From: Paracoccaceae bacterium
GTDB taxonomy: Bacteria > Pseudomonadota > Alphaproteobacteria > Rhodobacterales > Rhodobacteraceae
Direction of reading: 5' to 3'
DNA: 7,747 bases
Assembly: GCA_026709725.1 (NCBI GenBank)
Contig: JAPOSK010000138.1
Span: 1-7,747, forward strand
Below are positions 1 through 7,747 of this stretch, piece by piece. Both the position numbers and the translations under genes were made by a program. The notes under the pieces are model-generated. The model was not told the DNA's origin. It worked only from the letters and a program-made list of their open reading frames with translations, and ran no database searches. Numbering within the stretch: the first letter of the stretch is position 1; every line of letters starts with the position of its first letter.

Positions 1-1320
1 GATGTGTTCCCGGGCCCCAGTGAATTTCTCGGGTATGAGACCGAACGGGCCCGGGGCCGGATACTGGCACTTGAGGCTGATGGCGTCGCACATGAGGAAG
101 CGGGCCCCGGCGACCCGGTCACAATACTCTGCAATCAGTCCCCGTTTTATGCCACTGCCGGTGGGCAGGTTGGTGATGCCGGAGCCATCACGGCCACAGA
201 CGGTCATTTCAGGGTTGACTCAACAACCGCTTTCCGGGGGCTGATCCTCCATCACGGTGAAGTGGTCAAGGGCATCCTGCGTACGGGTGATGAGGTTGAT
301 CTTGACGTTGACATGCCTGCCCGCCAAAAAATCCGTCGCAATCATTCAGCAACTCATCTGCTCAACGAATCGCTCCGCATGCATCTTGGTTCGCATGTCG
401 TGCAGCGGGGTTCGCGGCTTGACAGTTCGGGGCTCCGCTTTGACTTTTCCCACTCGCAGCCTCTGGAGCTTGCCGACCTCCGGACAATTGAAACCGCGGT
501 TAATGCCTGTATCGAACAGGACGCCCCTGTCACCACGCAGGTCATGGATATTGAAGAGGCCCGCGCGCTGGGCGCACAGGCCGTCTTCGGTGAAAAATAC
601 GGTGACGAGGTCCGGGTTGTTTCAATGGGATCACTGGCCGGCAGCGGGAAGGGTCGGGATGGCCGAACCTTTTCCATTGAACTTTGCGGTGGGACACATG
701 TCCGCCGCACGGGCGAGATCGGTCTCTTTGTTGCAACAGGCGAACAGGGTGTTGCTGCCGGCATACGCCGGATTGAGGCACTGACCGGTGAGGCGGCCCG
801 GCACCATCTTGCGCAACAGGACAACCGGCTTGCCAGGATTGCACTGTTGATGAAGTCTTCTGCGGATGATGTCGTCGAGCGGGTCGTCGCCGTCATTGAT
901 GAGCAGCGGAGGCTTAAGTCCAGGATCAGGGACCTTGAGCGACAACTGGCGCACGCCGAGACTGGGCCGGGAACTGAACGGTCCTATGAATTGATCAACG
1001 GGGCATGTTTCTTTGGCACCATACTTGAAGGCACCAATTCTGGCGATCTGCCATCACGGGTGGATCAGGAAAAACAGCGGATCGGTTCAGGGATTGTTGC
1101 CCTGATTTCAACACAGGGCGGCAAGGCATCGCTTGCCGTCGGCGTGACTGACAATCTTGTTGATCAGGTCTCGGCTGTGGATCTTGTCCGTCAGGCCACA
1201 CCGCTCCTAGGTGGGAAGGGTGGCGGCGGGCGGGCGGATCTTGCCCGGGGTGGTGGGCCCGATGTCGCGCAGGCAATGGCGGCTCTTGATTGCATCAGAA
1301 ACTGTATTGGAGACCTATGA
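1..1320 (+). CDS. alaS: Alanyl-tRNA synthetase, C-terminal half (5' end outside window)
   Basis: Charges tRNA-Ala with alanine and hydrolyses mischarged Ser/Gly-tRNA-Ala in the cytoplasm. The reading frame is open from base 1, so the aminoacylation domain lies upstream; about 439 of the roughly 880 residues usual for the family are present. Visible in order, counted from the GTG codon at 4: the start of the editing region with the QSPFYATAGGQVGD block (about 45-58); the zinc-binding editing motif HSATH (His114, His118); its second half CGGTH (Cys228, His232); a charged, probably coiled-coil linker (about 265-320); and the C-Ala/DHHA1 domain ending in the glycine-rich LLGGKGGGGRADLARGGG block near the C-terminus. 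All four zinc/editing ligands are intact, so editing should be functional. The TGA stop overlaps the start of the DUF1330 gene. Identification is firm. Confidence 0.97.
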   Translation, partial: DVFPGPSEFLGYETERARGRILALEADGVAHEEAGPGDPVTILCNQSPFYATAGGQVGDAGAITATDGHFRVDSTTAFRGLILHHGEVVKGILRTGDEVDLDVDMPARQKIRRNHSATHLLNESLRMHLGSHVVQRGSRLDSSGLRFDFSHSQPLELADLRTIETAVNACIEQDAPVTTQVMDIEEARALGAQAVFGEKYGDEVRVVSMGSLAGSGKGRDGRTFSIELCGGTHVRRTGEIGLFVATGEQGVAAGIRRIEALTGEAARHHLAQQDNRLARIALLMKSSADDVVERVVAVIDEQRRLKSRIRDLERQLAHAETGPGTERSYELINGACFFGTILEGTNSGDLPSRVDQEKQRIGSGIVALISTQGGKASLAVGVTDNLVDQVSAVDLVRQATPLLGGKGGGGRADLARGGGPDVAQAMAALDCIRNCIGDL

Positions 1321-1604
1321 TGGCTGCATATTGGATTGCACATGTTGATGTCACAGACAGCGAAGTCTATGGCGAATACGCGAAACTCGCGACAGAGGCG
1401 ATTGAGTCCCATGGCGGAAAATTCCTGGCGCGTGGTGGTGACTATGAGGTGCTGGAAGGATCCTGCCGACCGCGGAATGTCCTGGCGGTGTTCCCCTCAA
1501 TGGAAGCTGCGAAACAATGTTATGATTCAGAATCCTACAAAAAAGCACTGTCCTATTCCAGCCGGTCTTCCGAACGCGATGTCATTCTGCTCGAAGGCGT
1601 CTGA
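1320..1604 (+). CDS. DUF1330 family protein
   Basis: A 94-residue soluble protein with the DUF1330 pattern (dimeric alpha+beta ferredoxin-like fold family): N-terminal AAYWIAHVDVTD, central HGGKFLARGG followed by VLEG, then FPSMEAAKQCYDSESY, and a terminal strand VILLEGV. The biochemical role of this family is not established. Two start codons lie in tandem (1317 and 1320). The first overlaps the alaS TGA as ATGA. GGAG at 1309-1312 sits 4 nt from the first and 7 nt from the second, and starting at 1320 gives the MAAYW start common in the family, so 1320 is preferred. The overlap with alaS implies co-transcription and translational coupling. There are no membrane segments or signal peptide. 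Confidence 0.9.
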   Translation: MAAYWIAHVDVTDSEVYGEYAKLATEAIESHGGKFLARGGDYEVLEGSCRPRNVLAVFPSMEAAKQCYDSESYKKALSYSSRSSERDVILLEGV

Positions 1605-1711
1605 CATTTGCTTCATCTGCCCGCATGTGATGGGATCGGGATCTCAGTGGGCTGAAAAATCAACAATTTTGGGGATGCCTGTGGGTCCGTCTCCCCATGC
1701 GCCTGCTCCGG

Positions 1712-1726
1712 CCTGATGGTATCAGG
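1712..1726 (+). terminator. Possible hairpin terminator after DUF1330
   Basis: Perfect 6-bp stem CCTGAT/ATCAGG with a 3-nt loop, about 110 nt after the DUF1330 stop. It could end the alaS-DUF1330 transcript, but no T-tract follows and the distance is long, so the call is weak. Confidence 0.2.
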
Positions 1727-1805
1727 TGACACGGTGCCAGGGGCCTTGATCTGGGAATTGAAAAGGATTCTGCATCGGCACGGTCATCGCTACGCTTCCC
1801 ACAAA

Positions 1806-1827
1806 GAACATGCCTTGAACATGCCTT
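1806..1827 (+). repeat. 11-bp perfect tandem duplication
   Basis: The unit GAACATGCCTT occurs twice head to tail (1806-1816 and 1817-1827) with no mismatch. It lies in non-coding sequence. It may be a slippage product or a footprint of an excision event; function unknown. Confidence 0.75.
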
Positions 1828-2056
1828 GCGTGACCGACCGGCGATGTCACCGGCAGTCATCGTGACGCAAGAGGGAGTCAGGGTGCCAAACAGACAACGG
1901 AAGAAAACTCTCGATGCAAGAGCCAAACTGCACAACGCCGCGTCAGCGGATCAGGCCAAGCGCCTTCAATCTGAACTGCGTGGAAGGCCGGCCCAGTTCA
2001 ACCAGATCGAGGCGGGAAATCGTCTTTTCCGACATCTGCCATGATGCAGCGGATGG

Positions 2057-2089
2057 TTGGGCAGGCCCAAGCCGGACCGGGATCCGGCT
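2057..2089 (+). repeat. Two adjacent short hairpins upstream of the HEPN gene
   Basis: First hairpin: TTGGG/CCCAA with a 4-nt loop (2057-2070). Second: AGCCGGA/TCCGGCT, a 7-bp stem with a 6-nt loop (2070-2089). They share one base, so at any time both can form only with that base given to one of them. They lie just upstream of the larger inverted repeat at 2132-2171 and may belong to the same structured leader or RNA. Stems are GC-rich and perfect; function is inferred only. Confidence 0.5.
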
Positions 2090-2122
2090 AGTGTCAACAC
2101 CGGCAAGGAGAAGGGGAGCAAC

Positions 2123-2203
2123 ATGAACGTGACTCTGGGAGTGTGTCGGAGCGACAGGGATCTCCCAGAGTGTTCACAGGACAAGATGGGGTACTGTCTG
2201 TGA
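2123..2203 (+). CDS. Putative 26-residue leader peptide upstream of the HEPN gene
   Basis: ATG at 2123 follows a purine-rich ribosome-binding site (AAGGAG at 2105-2110 and GGGGAG at 2113-2118, the latter 4 nt from the ATG), the strongest such signal in this region. The frame runs 26 codons to TGA 2201-2203, starts MNVTLGVCRSD and ends KMGYCL. It is in the same frame as the HEPN gene, whose ATG lies 33 nt after the first base of this TGA. The ORF runs through the large inverted repeat, so translation would melt that hairpin, the usual geometry for leader-peptide control. It could equally be an old N-terminus cut off by a nonsense mutation, or chance. I know of no homologue. Confidence 0.35.
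   Translation: MNVTLGVCRSDRDLPECSQDKMGYCL
2132..2171 (+). repeat. Perfect 10-bp inverted repeat with nested hairpin
   Basis: Left arm ACTCTGGGAG (2132-2141) and right arm CTCCCAGAGT (2162-2171) are exact reverse complements. Inside the loop TGTCG (2144-2148) pairs with CGACA (2152-2156) around a 3-nt loop. Outside, GTGA (2129-2132) could instead pair with TCAC (2174-2177) across a 3-nt bulge. The whole would fold into a long two-part stem-loop. No T-tract follows, so a simple terminator is unlikely. It lies about 60 nt before the HEPN start and inside the possible leader ORF. Options are attenuator, structured RNA, protein-binding operator or mobile-element remnant. Confidence 0.75.
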
Positions 2204-2204
2204 C

Positions 2205-2231
2205 CTGTCAAGACCTGCCTTCGCTTGACAG
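2205..2231 (+). promoter_or_regulatory. Inverted repeat abutting the HEPN start codon (operator or RNA hairpin)
   Basis: Arms CTGTCAAG (2205-2212) and CTTGACAG (2224-2231) are exact reverse complements 11 nt apart. The right arm ends 2 nt before the ATG at 2234 and occupies the place of the ribosome-binding site, where no Shine-Dalgarno sequence is seen. In RNA it would sequester the start region; in DNA it resembles a dimer-binding operator. The 8-mer itself also occurs in coding sequence at 418, 4636 (as its complement) and 5061, so only the paired arrangement is notable. Confidence 0.45.
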
Positions 2232-2233
2232 CC

Positions 2234-2887
2234 ATGGCACTGATGGAAATCGTTGATTCCATCAGTGCCAGACAGAAGCCTGACCGCGTACAAGGCAGCC
2301 ACCGCGTCAACGGTCGATCGGTCGATGCTCTCGCCCTGCACCGGTTCAACGCCCGACTCTCTGGACTGCTGCTTGAAACCATCGGTGGTTTCGAGATTGT
2401 GCTCCGCAATGCGGTCGTGACGTCAATCATGAATCATTTCGATCGACCGGACTGGTATCGGGCCCGGTCCTTTACGCAGCGTCTCGATGCCCGACGGCGG
2501 ACGAACATCCGGGAGGCCTGCAGGGTGCTGGAAAACCGCCACCGCCCGCCGAACTCTGACAGAATTGTGGCCGAACTGACCTTCAATTTCTGGGTTGCCC
2601 TGCCCAACGGGAAATACCGCGAGACATTCTGGATTCCGTTCCTGAGGACGGTCTGGCCTGCCGGGGAAGATGTCAGGAAGCTGCACAAGGACCTGCTGAG
2701 AATCAGGGATCTGAGAAACCGGATCGCTCACCACGAACCTGTCTTTGCTTCAGGATGGAGAGAGTCCTCCGATCTCGCTCTGCACCGTCTGGAACAGCTG
2801 TCGCCCCACCACCACGCCTGGCTCTCCGGCCGCGTGAGCATGGAGATGGCCGATGTCAGCGCAAACATTGCATCTGTCGTTCAATGA
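2234..2887 (+). CDS. Abi_2/AbiF-like HEPN-domain protein, candidate abortive-infection RNase
   Basis: A 217-residue protein without signal peptide or membrane segments. Features of the Abi_2 (Abi-like) family: ALHRFNARLSGLLLETIGGFEIVLRNAV near residues 33-60 (shown here in parts: ALHRFNARLSG, then FEIVLRNAV), a central VAELTFNFWVAL block (about 112-123), and the HEPN signature RDLRNRIAHHEPVF near 158-171. The Rx4H motif is Arg161 to His166, the catalytic pair of HEPN ribonucleases. Family members act as toxins in phage defence or toxin-antitoxin modules, cleaving RNA when activated. Length is normal and nothing appears missing. Starts at TTG 2225, ATG 2234 and ATG 2243 are possible; an in-frame stop at 2201 bounds the gene and ATG 2234 is preferred. 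No protein antitoxin lies beside it. A hairpin-rich leader precedes it and a Tn3-transposase fragment follows, suggesting acquisition by transfer. Substrate and trigger cannot be read from sequence. Confidence 0.85.
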   Translation: MALMEIVDSISARQKPDRVQGSHRVNGRSVDALALHRFNARLSGLLLETIGGFEIVLRNAVVTSIMNHFDRPDWYRARSFTQRLDARRRTNIREACRVLENRHRPPNSDRIVAELTFNFWVALPNGKYRETFWIPFLRTVWPAGEDVRKLHKDLLRIRDLRNRIAHHEPVFASGWRESSDLALHRLEQLSPHHHAWLSGRVSMEMADVSANIASVVQ

Positions 2888-3015
2888 CAAGCTGAATCAA
2901 TCCGATCAAAGAGAGGCGGCCAATCCGGCCCATTACGCACGAAGGGACAAAAACGGCAGGATTTTGACTTTGGCCGGGGGTGTCTTGACAGGCGTGTTCG
3001 TTCCGTGAGCATGTT

Positions 3016-3033
3016 CCGATAATCATTGATCGG
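3016..3033 (+). promoter_or_regulatory. Imperfect palindrome just before the transposase fragment
   Basis: CCGAT (3016-3020) and ATCGG (3029-3033) are reverse complements, around an AT-rich centre. The right arm overlaps the GGAG ribosome-binding site (3032-3035) that serves ATG 3041. It could be an operator or part of a transposon end; a 5-bp arm is weak evidence on its own. In the rest of 2888-3040 I see no gene. Confidence 0.25.
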
Positions 3034-3040
3034 AGACCCC

Positions 3041-3448
3041 ATGCAGCAGATATGGATGGATGATGAACTCCGCGCACACTGGGTGTTGGGTGATGCGGAG
3101 TTGGCCCTGCAGGGCGTGTCAGACCATCGCCGTCCAACGATGGGCGTCTGTCTTAAGTCCTTCCAGTTCCATGCGCGGTTTCCCGGCAGGCAGGATGGTG
3201 TCCCGCGGCAGGTTCTCGGGTTTCTGCCGTCACCGGTTGGCAGTGCCATCGAGACCGGGGCCGGGGTCACGGATGCTCCAGACCGGACGGCACGGTTTTA
3301 CAGGCACCAGATCGGCACATTCCCCGCCATCAGGCGTTCCAGCCAGACGGCCCGCAACCGTTTCGTGGATCGGCTGATCCAGTCCGCCTTGCCAGAGGCT
3401 CCAGACGGGGCCACCCTGGATGCCGAACTCCCCCCAACGAAGGGATAG
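3041..3448 (+). pseudogene. Tn3-family transposase N-terminal fragment (DUF4158 domain only)
   Basis: A 135-codon frame, ATG 3041 with GGAG 5 nt upstream, ending at TAG 3446-3448. The residues match the DUF4158 domain found at the N-terminus of many Tn3-family TnpA proteins: DELRAHWVLGDAELAL near the start (family: ELxxHWTLxxxDxAL), then MGVCLKSFQFHARFPGR followed by VPRQVLGFL (family: LGFALxLKFFQxxGRFP then VPxxVxxFVA), and DRTARFYRHQIGTF (family: GRTxxxHRxxIRxxLGF). A full TnpA is near 1000 residues; the catalytic DDE region is absent and I find no continuation in any frame down to 3836. It is therefore a remnant, not an active transposase, although the retained start and ribosome-binding site mean a short DNA-binding protein could still be made. 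The match is from memory of the family pattern. Confidence 0.65.
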
Positions 3449-3836
3449 GGTGTGACATAGGATTGGCGATTGTGTCCAATTATTACAAGGATTTGATCCG
3501 ATTTTGGACCTCCTGGAATTGACACCGCATCCAAGGGTTGATTTCAGGAGACGATTTCGAACCTGCCGCACGGTCCGGGAGATGGGATGGGGCCAATGTG
3601 GTCCTGCCACATGTTTGCTCAGACCAGACCCATCCGAGTCTGTCCCAAGAAGGGTCGGCGAAAGCGGCCGGGAGCGGGGGTTCTCCGACCCGGAAAGACA
3701 CCGTTTCGGGACATGGGGCCGCTGTCATGATCGTATGTCACCGGCTGCGTGGAAACGACCGGAAACCGGCCCCTGGAATGGTGTGGACGGATGCCGGATT
3801 CCATGTCGCGCTATGCACCTTCGTTGGGAGAGGCCC
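3449..3836. other. Non-coding interval between transposase fragment and metH
   Basis: Convergent intergenic space. Open frames exist on both strands but none has a recognisable domain or good start, and one (3538-3903) runs antisense into metH. Structures seen: a 6-bp inverted repeat GTCCAA/TTGGAC (3474-3479 and 3504-3509) with GGAT/ATCC nested inside; GGGTCGG/CCGACCC (3653-3659 and 3687-3693); and TGGAAT/ATTCCA (3774-3779 and 3798-3803). The last lies 34-63 nt past the metH stop in the metH direction and could help end that transcript, but there is no T-tract. The interval is probably decayed mobile-element DNA. Confidence 0.5.
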
Positions 3837-6574
3837 TTATGACGGTTTTCCGTTCGTCTCGGTGCCGAACTCACTCCCGGGGCTATCGTTGGGGGGTTCG
3901 TAGTTGAGATTGGGAGCCAGCCAGCGCTCAACCGTGGACTTGTCGAGATTCTTGCGTTTTGCATAGTCCTCAACCTGATCGGATTCGATGCGACCGAGTC
4001 CAAAGTAGCAGGATTGGGGATGGGCAAAGTAGTAGCCACTGACACTTGATGCGGGCCACATGGCACAGTTTTCGGTCAAGGAGACGCCGGTGGTGGTCTC
4101 AGCGTCGAGAAGAGAAAATATTGTGCGTTTTTCGGTATGGTCAGGGCAGGCTGGATAGCCGGGTGCCGGACGAATCCCCTGATAGGCTTCAGCGATGAGG
4201 GCATCATTGCCGAGGGCCTCGTCAGGCGCATAACCCCAGAATTCTGTTCGTGTGCGCTGGTGCAGGCGTTCGGCAAATGCTTCAGCCAGCCGATCGGCAA
4301 GCGCCTTGACCAGAATCGCGCTGTAGTCGTCATTGGCTTTCTCAAAATCATCGGCAATGGTGGTGATCTCGCTCCCGGCAGTCACGATAAAAACGCCAAA
4401 ATAGTCCTGGATTCCCGTGTCTTCCGGGCAGATGAAGTCCGCAAGGGCAAAGTTGGGACGATCATTGCGGCGCAACATCTGCTGGCGCAGTGTATGAATG
4501 ACCGCAATCTCATTCCCATTGCCATAATTGCCCCTGTCGGCGTCATTATCAAAGAGGACGATATCGTCACCGCGAGCATTGGCTGGCCAGAAGCCAAGGG
4601 CTGCACGCGGCGTTAACCATGCCTCCTTTTCCATCCTGTCAAGCATGGCTTCGGCATCCCGGAAAAGCTCCCGGGCACTTGCACCAATCATCGGGTCATT
4701 GAGCAGGCCTGGAAATCGGCCCGCCAACTCCCAGGTTCGAAAAAAGGGGGTCCAGTCAATATATGCCCACAGTTCGGCAATGGGGTAGGGACCAAACGCC
4801 CGGGTTCCGAGAAAACCGGGTCTGGGAGCCTTGAACCCGGTCCAGTCGATCGGAACCCTGTTGGCCCGGGCTCGTGCGAGCGTCTGCCGCTCTGCGCGCC
4901 GTCGGCCATGACCATGACTGGCCCGCATGGCATCATACTCTGACTTGATGGTCGCGACATAGTCATCCTTCCCGTGTTCGGCAAGCAGGCGGGTCATCAC
5001 GCCAACCGCCTTGGAAGCATCCGGGACATGGATCACCGGCTTGTCATAACGGGGGGCAATCTTGACAGCTGTGTGCAGCCGGCTGGTTGTGGCTCCGCCA
5101 ATCAGCAGGGGCAGATTGAAGTCCTGGCGGGTCATCTCCCTTGCGAGATGGATCATTTCATCAAGACTGGGCGTTATGAGACCCGAGACTCCGATAATGT
5201 CAACATTCTCATCAAGTGCAGTGGCCAGAATCTGCTCGGCCGGCACCATCACACCCAGATCCACCACATCATAATTGTTGCACTGGAGCACCACGCCGAC
5301 AATATTCTTGCCAATGTCATGAACATCGCCCTTCACGGTCGCCATAAGAATTTTGCCCTTGGACCTGGCTTCAGCTCCGGCCGCGGCCCGCTCAGCCTCC
5401 ATGAAGGGAGTGAGGTGGGCAACTGCCTGCTTCATAACACGCGCACTTTTAACAACCTGGGGCAGAAACATTTTGCCGGAACCAAAGAGATCGCCGACAT
5501 GATTCATTCCATCCATCAAAGGACCTTCAATCACATCCAGGGGGCGCGTGGCAGCAAGGCGGGCCTCTTCGGTATCCTCGATAATGAACTCACTGATTCC
5601 GTGCACAAGGGAAAACCCCAATCGCTCATGGACATCACACTGCCGCCACTCAAGCGACTTCCGGGCTGTCGTCCTGCCGGTACCCTGATGTTTCTGGGCA
5701 ATATCAAGCAGACGCTCGGTTGCATCGCCCCTGCGATTGAACAAGACATCCTCGATTGGTTCAAGAAGGTCAGGAGGCAGGTCATCATAGACACCGATCT
5801 GACCGGCGTTCACGATGGCCATATCCATGCCAGCCTGAATGGCATGATAGAGAAACGCCGAATGCATGGCTTCCCGGACCGGTGTGTTGCCACGGAAGGA
5901 AAAGGAGAGATTTGAAACGCCGCCCGAGACATGACAATGCGGCAATTCCCTGCGGATGCGTCGCGTCGCTTCAATAAAGGCGATGGCGTATTCGTTGTGC
6001 TCCTCGATCCCTGTCGCGACGGCAAAGATGTTCGGGTCAAAAATGATGTCTTCCGGCGGAAAGCCCACTTTCTGCGTGAGAAGATTGTAAGAGCGCTGAC
6101 AGATTGCAAATTTGGTGTCAGCTGTTTCGGCCTGACCGTTTTCGTCGAATGCCATCACGACGGTTGCAGCCCCATAACGGCAGATAAGTCTGGCCTGCTC
6201 CAGAAACACATCCTCACCTTCCTTGAGGCTGATCGAGTTCACAACTGCTTTCCCCTGGACGCATTTCAGGCCGGCTTCAATGACAGACCATCTGGAGGAA
6301 TCGATCATCAGGGGCACCCGGCTGATATCCGGTTCGGCAGCAATCAAATTCAGAAACCGGACCATCGCGGCTTCAGAATCCAGCATGCCCTCATCCATGT
6401 TCACGTCAAGAATCTGGGCACCACTTTCCACCTGCTGACGCGCAACCTCAAGGGCTGCGTCGTAATCCTCGTTGGTGATCAGGGTCCGAAATCGTGCCGA
6501 GCCGGTGACGTTGGTTCGCTCGCCGATGTTGACGAAGCGACTCGCTGTTTTTGCATTTGCAGATGAATTGATCA

Positions 6575-6575
<1 letters not shown>
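3837..6575 (-). CDS. metH: Methionine synthase, folate/cobalamin/reactivation subunit (split MetH, part 2)
   Basis: Transfers methyl from 5-methyltetrahydrofolate to cobalamin and then to homocysteine held by the MetH1 subunit. 912 residues from ATG 6575; residue numbers here count from GTG 6578 (one more). Order: pterin-binding domain opening [16 protein letters not shown] (15-30) with [26 protein letters not shown] and [16 protein letters not shown]; cobalamin cap domain (about 308-400); B12-binding domain with GDVHDIGKN (Asp418, His420 as lower cobalt ligand, Gly423), [12 protein letters not shown] (Ser465) and GGATTS (494-499); SAM/activation domain with [15 protein letters not shown] (Arg803) and [13 protein letters not shown]. 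All key residues are intact. The N-terminus corresponds to the linker after the homocysteine domain of single-chain MetH (about 1230 residues). The stop of metH1 and this ATG share one base (TGATG), and no Shine-Dalgarno sequence is near, so translation probably depends on coupling. Confidence 0.96.

Positions 6576-7747
<1,172 letters not shown>

Larger units (their letters stand above)
1605..2122. other. Gene-poor interval between DUF1330 and the HEPN leader
   Basis: I see no recognisable gene here on either strand, and no tRNA. The best small reading frame starts with GTG at 1883, has a good GAGGGAG ribosome-binding site at 1871-1877, and ends at TGA 2042-2044. It would encode a lysine/arginine-rich peptide of 53 residues resembling nothing I know, so I do not call it. 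The interval also holds a 15-nt hairpin (1712-1726), an 11-bp tandem duplication (1806-1827) and two short hairpins at its right end (2057-2089). It could be decayed coding sequence at the edge of an accessory insertion. Confidence 0.5.

Noticed and set aside
1883..2044. 53-codon basic ORF with a good ribosome-binding site
   Set aside because: No family resemblance, low-complexity basic composition, and ORFs of this size arise by chance in GC-rich DNA. Noted in the interval entry but not called.
2985..3023. Promoter from TTGACA (2985) and GATAAT (3018) before the transposase fragment
   Set aside because: The spacing is 27 nt, far from the usual 16-18, and no better -10 lies at the right distance.
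3474..3509. GTCCAA/TTGGAC inverted repeat as a terminator
   Set aside because: The loop is 24 nt and no T-tract follows on either strand; recorded only in the interval description.
3538..3903. 121-residue ORF on the + strand past the transposase fragment
   Set aside because: It runs antisense into the well-supported metH2 end and shows no domain; it also does not continue the Tn3 transposase.
2205..5068. CTTGACAG as a repeated regulatory motif
   Set aside because: The 8-mer or its complement also occurs inside alaS (418) and metH2 (4636, 5061), so single copies are background; only the paired copies before the HEPN gene are kept.
4974..5915. 313-residue + strand ORF opposite metH2
   Set aside because: It is the reverse-strand shadow of conserved MetH cobalamin and pterin domains.

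Overview
The window reads as chromosomal DNA of an alphaproteobacterium of moderately high GC. This rests on gene content: a split cobalamin-dependent methionine synthase behind metF, and alaS followed by a DUF1330 gene. The order is inferred from family knowledge; no rRNA or tRNA is present to confirm it.

Layout. (1) 1-1604, + strand: the 3' half of alaS (editing and C-terminal domains), overlapped at its stop codon by a small DUF1330-family gene. (2) 1605-3836: an accessory-looking stretch of about 2.2 kb. It holds a long gene-poor segment, a hairpin-rich leader with a possible 26-codon leader ORF, an Abi_2/AbiF-like HEPN protein (candidate abortive-infection RNase), an orphan N-terminal fragment of a Tn3-family transposase (DUF4158 domain), and a further 388 bases without a convincing gene. 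(3) 3837-7747, - strand: the tail of metF, then metH encoded as two separate proteins, with each gene overlapping the next.

How the genes work together. MetF makes 5-methyltetrahydrofolate. The MetH1 subunit (zinc/homocysteine domain) and the MetH2 subunit (folate, cobalamin and reactivation domains) together would move the methyl group to homocysteine to give methionine. The split falls exactly in the linker between the homocysteine and pterin domains, and no catalytic motif is lost.

The best candidate for something new is the HEPN gene with its leader (about 2057-2887). Two neighbouring small hairpins, a perfect 10-bp inverted repeat with a nested hairpin, and a perfect 8-bp inverted repeat ending 2 nt before the ATG lie within 180 nt upstream of a gene whose relatives include AbiF-type toxins linked to structured RNAs. 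A short ORF with a strong ribosome-binding site runs through the largest hairpin, in the same frame as the HEPN gene. That this leader is an RNA antitoxin or attenuator is inference only.
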